Source: Ohtaekwangia sp966211525
GTDB lineage: Bacteria > Bacteroidota > Bacteroidia > Cytophagales > Cyclobacteriaceae
Length of the DNA stretch: 64,000 bases
Reading direction: 5' to 3'
Assembly: GCA_966211525.1 (NCBI GenBank)
Contig: CBIHOZ010000009.1
Coordinates: forward strand, 16,879-80,878
Of the stretch, positions 62,470 to 64,000 are shown piece by piece. The notes beneath the pieces are model-generated. The model did not search any database, had not been told where the DNA came from, and worked only from the letters and a program-made list of their open reading frames with translations. The translations under genes and the position numbers were made by a program. Position 1 is the first letter of the stretch. Every line of letters begins with the position of its first letter.

Positions 62470-62997
62470 TTAGTTTTTGGGTTGTCTTCTTAGAATTACT
62501 GAAAGTATTATACTAACAAAAAAGCCTATGGAAAGCCCCTGCACAAAGTAGGTAACTGCCAAGACCGAAATGTTAGTCGTAGGTAACTGCTTTAAATTAC
62601 GCTCAAAAACTTCTTTTCCTATCCGCTCAACATCCTCCTTCGAAAAAGTATTCAGGTATTGTGTCATCTCCTTCACATACGAAGCTATAAATTCCTTTTC
62701 TATACTTCCGAATATCGTAAGACCTATAGATGCAATAATATCTGCCAATAACACTACAATGCCGGCACCGATCATGCCCTGCCAGAAATATAGTTCACCG
62801 TTCTGGTAATAGTCTCGAACTTCTTTCAACGCAAAAAAAATAAAAATACCGAAGAGTAAAATTCTGAAATCCAGGTAAGGCGCTATCATCAGCGGGTGTG
62901 TACCTATATAGTATAGCGCCACCATCAGCACAAGCGTAAGTGCACCAGCAACTAGCCCGTAGCGAATGGATATTTTTAATAAGGGAGATCGATTCAT
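62470..62997 (-). CDS. DUF4199 membrane protein (copy 4)
   Basis: A 175-residue paralog of copy 3, with four transmembrane helices and YFWQGMIGAGIVVLLADIIA. Five bases separate it from copy 3, and both are longer than the pair at 18.4-19.4 kb (156 residues), forming a second, more divergent duplicate pair. Confidence 0.82.
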   Translation of the reverse strand: MNRSPLLKISIRYGLVAGALTLVLMVALYYIGTHPLMIAPYLDFRILLFGIFIFFALKEVRDYYQNGELYFWQGMIGAGIVVLLADIIASIGLTIFGSIEKEFIASYVKEMTQYLNTFSKEDVERIGKEVFERNLKQLPTTNISVLAVTYFVQGLSIGFFVSIILSVILRRQPKN

Positions 62998-63024
62998 TTC
63001 CGTATACCTATGGATGCGAAGAGG

Positions 63025-64000
63025 TTAATCTTCGATCCGCTGTTTATTGTTGTTGAACACCGCTACTACTTTACCCGTAACTTCTTTTCCATACCAGGGA
63101 GAGTTCTTCGACTTCGACAAATTTGTTTTTTCATCCAGTGTCCATGAACGATTCGGATCGAAGAGTGTAAGATTCGCTTTTTCTTCCACATCGATGCGCG
63201 GTATTTCAAGGTTCAACAGCTTCCGCGGATTTACCGTTACTTTCTCCAGCAGTACACTCCAGTCAACGGACTTTGATAATGACACGAGATTTGATCCGAA
63301 CGTCTGCAGGTTGATGATTCCAAAATCGGCAAGATCAAATTCCAGTTCTTTACTTTCATCTTCGTGCGGTATATGTCCGGAGCAAATTATATCAATCGTC
63401 CCGTCCTTCAACGCCTTGATGAGCGCATCGTTATCAACCTTCTCGCGAAGCGGAGGGTTCACTTTATAGTTTGTGTCGAAGTCTGACAGGTGACTATCAT
63501 CCAGCAGCGGTTGATAGGCAGCAATGTCGCAGCTTACGTTCAATTTCTTTTTCGCAGCACGTATCAGGTCAATCGCTTTACCGGAAGACAGTCTTGCCAT
63601 GTGCAAGCGACCTCCCGCATAGCCCAGCAATTCGAGGTTCTTGCTTACCATAATATCTTCGGCAATGCGCGGCATACCTTTCAGTCCGAGCATCGTGCTG
63701 TTAATACCTTCGTGCATCTGGCCAAACATATTCAGCCATATATCTTCCGGATGATCAATGAGTATACCATTAAACTTCTGCAGGTACTGAAGTGCCTTTA
63801 GTAAAATATCCGTATGCCATATAGGCTTTAGTCCATCGGTAAATGCTATAGCACCTGCTTCGTGCAGGTCTATCATTTCGGTAAGCTCTTCGCCTTTGTT
63901 ATTTTTTGTCACGGCTGCCATCGCATGGATCTCGACCAGGCGTGTCTCATTGCCGCGCGAGATATAGCTGACTTCCTTTTTAGTTTGTACGGAGGGCGAT
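63025..64000 (-). CDS. Dihydroorotase-family protein, likely catalytically inactive (partial)
   Basis: The C-terminal 324 or so residues are inside the window; the frame stays open to its right edge. LIDHPEDIWLN, NYKVNPPLREKVDNDALIKA and GIINLQT mark the amidohydrolase dihydroorotase family. However, catalytic positions are lost: the His normally found in the HxxHxS motif is Arg (LHMARLSS), the TPHHL His is replaced in IAAYQPLLDD, and the TDHAPH motif with its catalytic Asp reads SGHIPH. It resembles the non-catalytic dihydroorotase paralogs (PyrC-prime type) that assist aspartate transcarbamoylase. It probably has a structural or regulatory role in the pathway. Confidence 0.82.
   Translation of the reverse strand, partial: SPSVQTKKEVSYISRGNETRLVEIHAMAAVTKNNKGEELTEMIDLHEAGAIAFTDGLKPIWHTDILLKALQYLQKFNGILIDHPEDIWLNMFGQMHEGINSTMLGLKGMPRIAEDIMVSKNLELLGYAGGRLHMARLSSGKAIDLIRAAKKKLNVSCDIAAYQPLLDDSHLSDFDTNYKVNPPLREKVDNDALIKALKDGTIDIICSGHIPHEDESKELEFDLADFGIINLQTFGSNLVSLSKSVDWSVLLEKVTVNPRKLLNLEIPRIDVEEKANLTLFDPNRSWTLDEKTNLSKSKNSPWYGKEVTGKVVAVFNNNKQRIED

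Overview
The window looks like a chromosomal stretch of a Bacteroidota bacterium, most likely of the order Cytophagales. The reasons are SusC/RagA-type and STN-type TonB-dependent receptors, DUF4199 and DUF4249 genes, OmpA proteins with TPR and beta-propeller parts, few Shine-Dalgarno sites, and promoter-like TTG-N19-TAnnTTTG signals (clearest upstream of rpsT). No rRNA, tRNA, CRISPR array, insertion sequence or integrase was seen.

Layout. 0-31.3 kb is mostly housekeeping: the 5' end of a SusC-like receptor, a PorE-like OmpA protein, pabC/pabB, queE, folD, lepA, a split PHM-like/cytochrome c plus redoxin pair, an A-type Fe-S carrier, methylmalonyl-CoA epimerase, thiL, acpH, a TerB-like protein, an exported amidohydrolase, RidA, DUF4198, aminopeptidase P, a GH29 fucosidase, two DUF4199 proteins, an S1/P1-like zinc enzyme, an M1 peptidase, rpsT, radC, a serine hydrolase with DUF1684, pheT, a coiled-coil gene with zapA, and RNase Y.

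31.4-48 kb is accessory. Genes are short, mostly unrecognised and nearly all on the plus strand: orphan antitoxin-like genes, an XRE regulator, an AbiU2/HEPN-like protein, small lipoproteins and membrane proteins, SRPBCC, NTF2-like and RibD/DHFR-like proteins, and a CDP-alcohol phosphatidyltransferase. From 33.6 to 41.7 kb most genes are followed, usually within about 100 bases of the stop codon and sometimes overlapping it, by a member of one of three same-orientation repeat families. The largest is a two-hairpin element of about 110 bp whose first stem changes sequence while keeping its pairing. The pattern resembles a gene-cassette array, but the repeats do not match canonical integron attC sites and no recombinase is in view. 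This is the best candidate here for an undescribed system.

A DoxX/HxlR divergent pair with a duplicated palindromic operator (43.5 kb) follows, then unrecognised secreted proteins and a DUF695 protein. 48.2-55.2 kb is a tight four-gene operon: a secreted protein, an STN/TonB-dependent receptor, a DUF4249 lipoprotein, and a protein joining macroglobulin-like parts with a plug-like segment. It is probably an outer-membrane uptake or surface system of unknown substrate. 55.3-64 kb holds an MFS transporter, GNAT, TPR and bestrophin-like genes, a SPOR/OmpA protein, two GT2 glycosyltransferases, two more DUF4199 genes and a dihydroorotase homologue that appears to have lost its catalytic residues.
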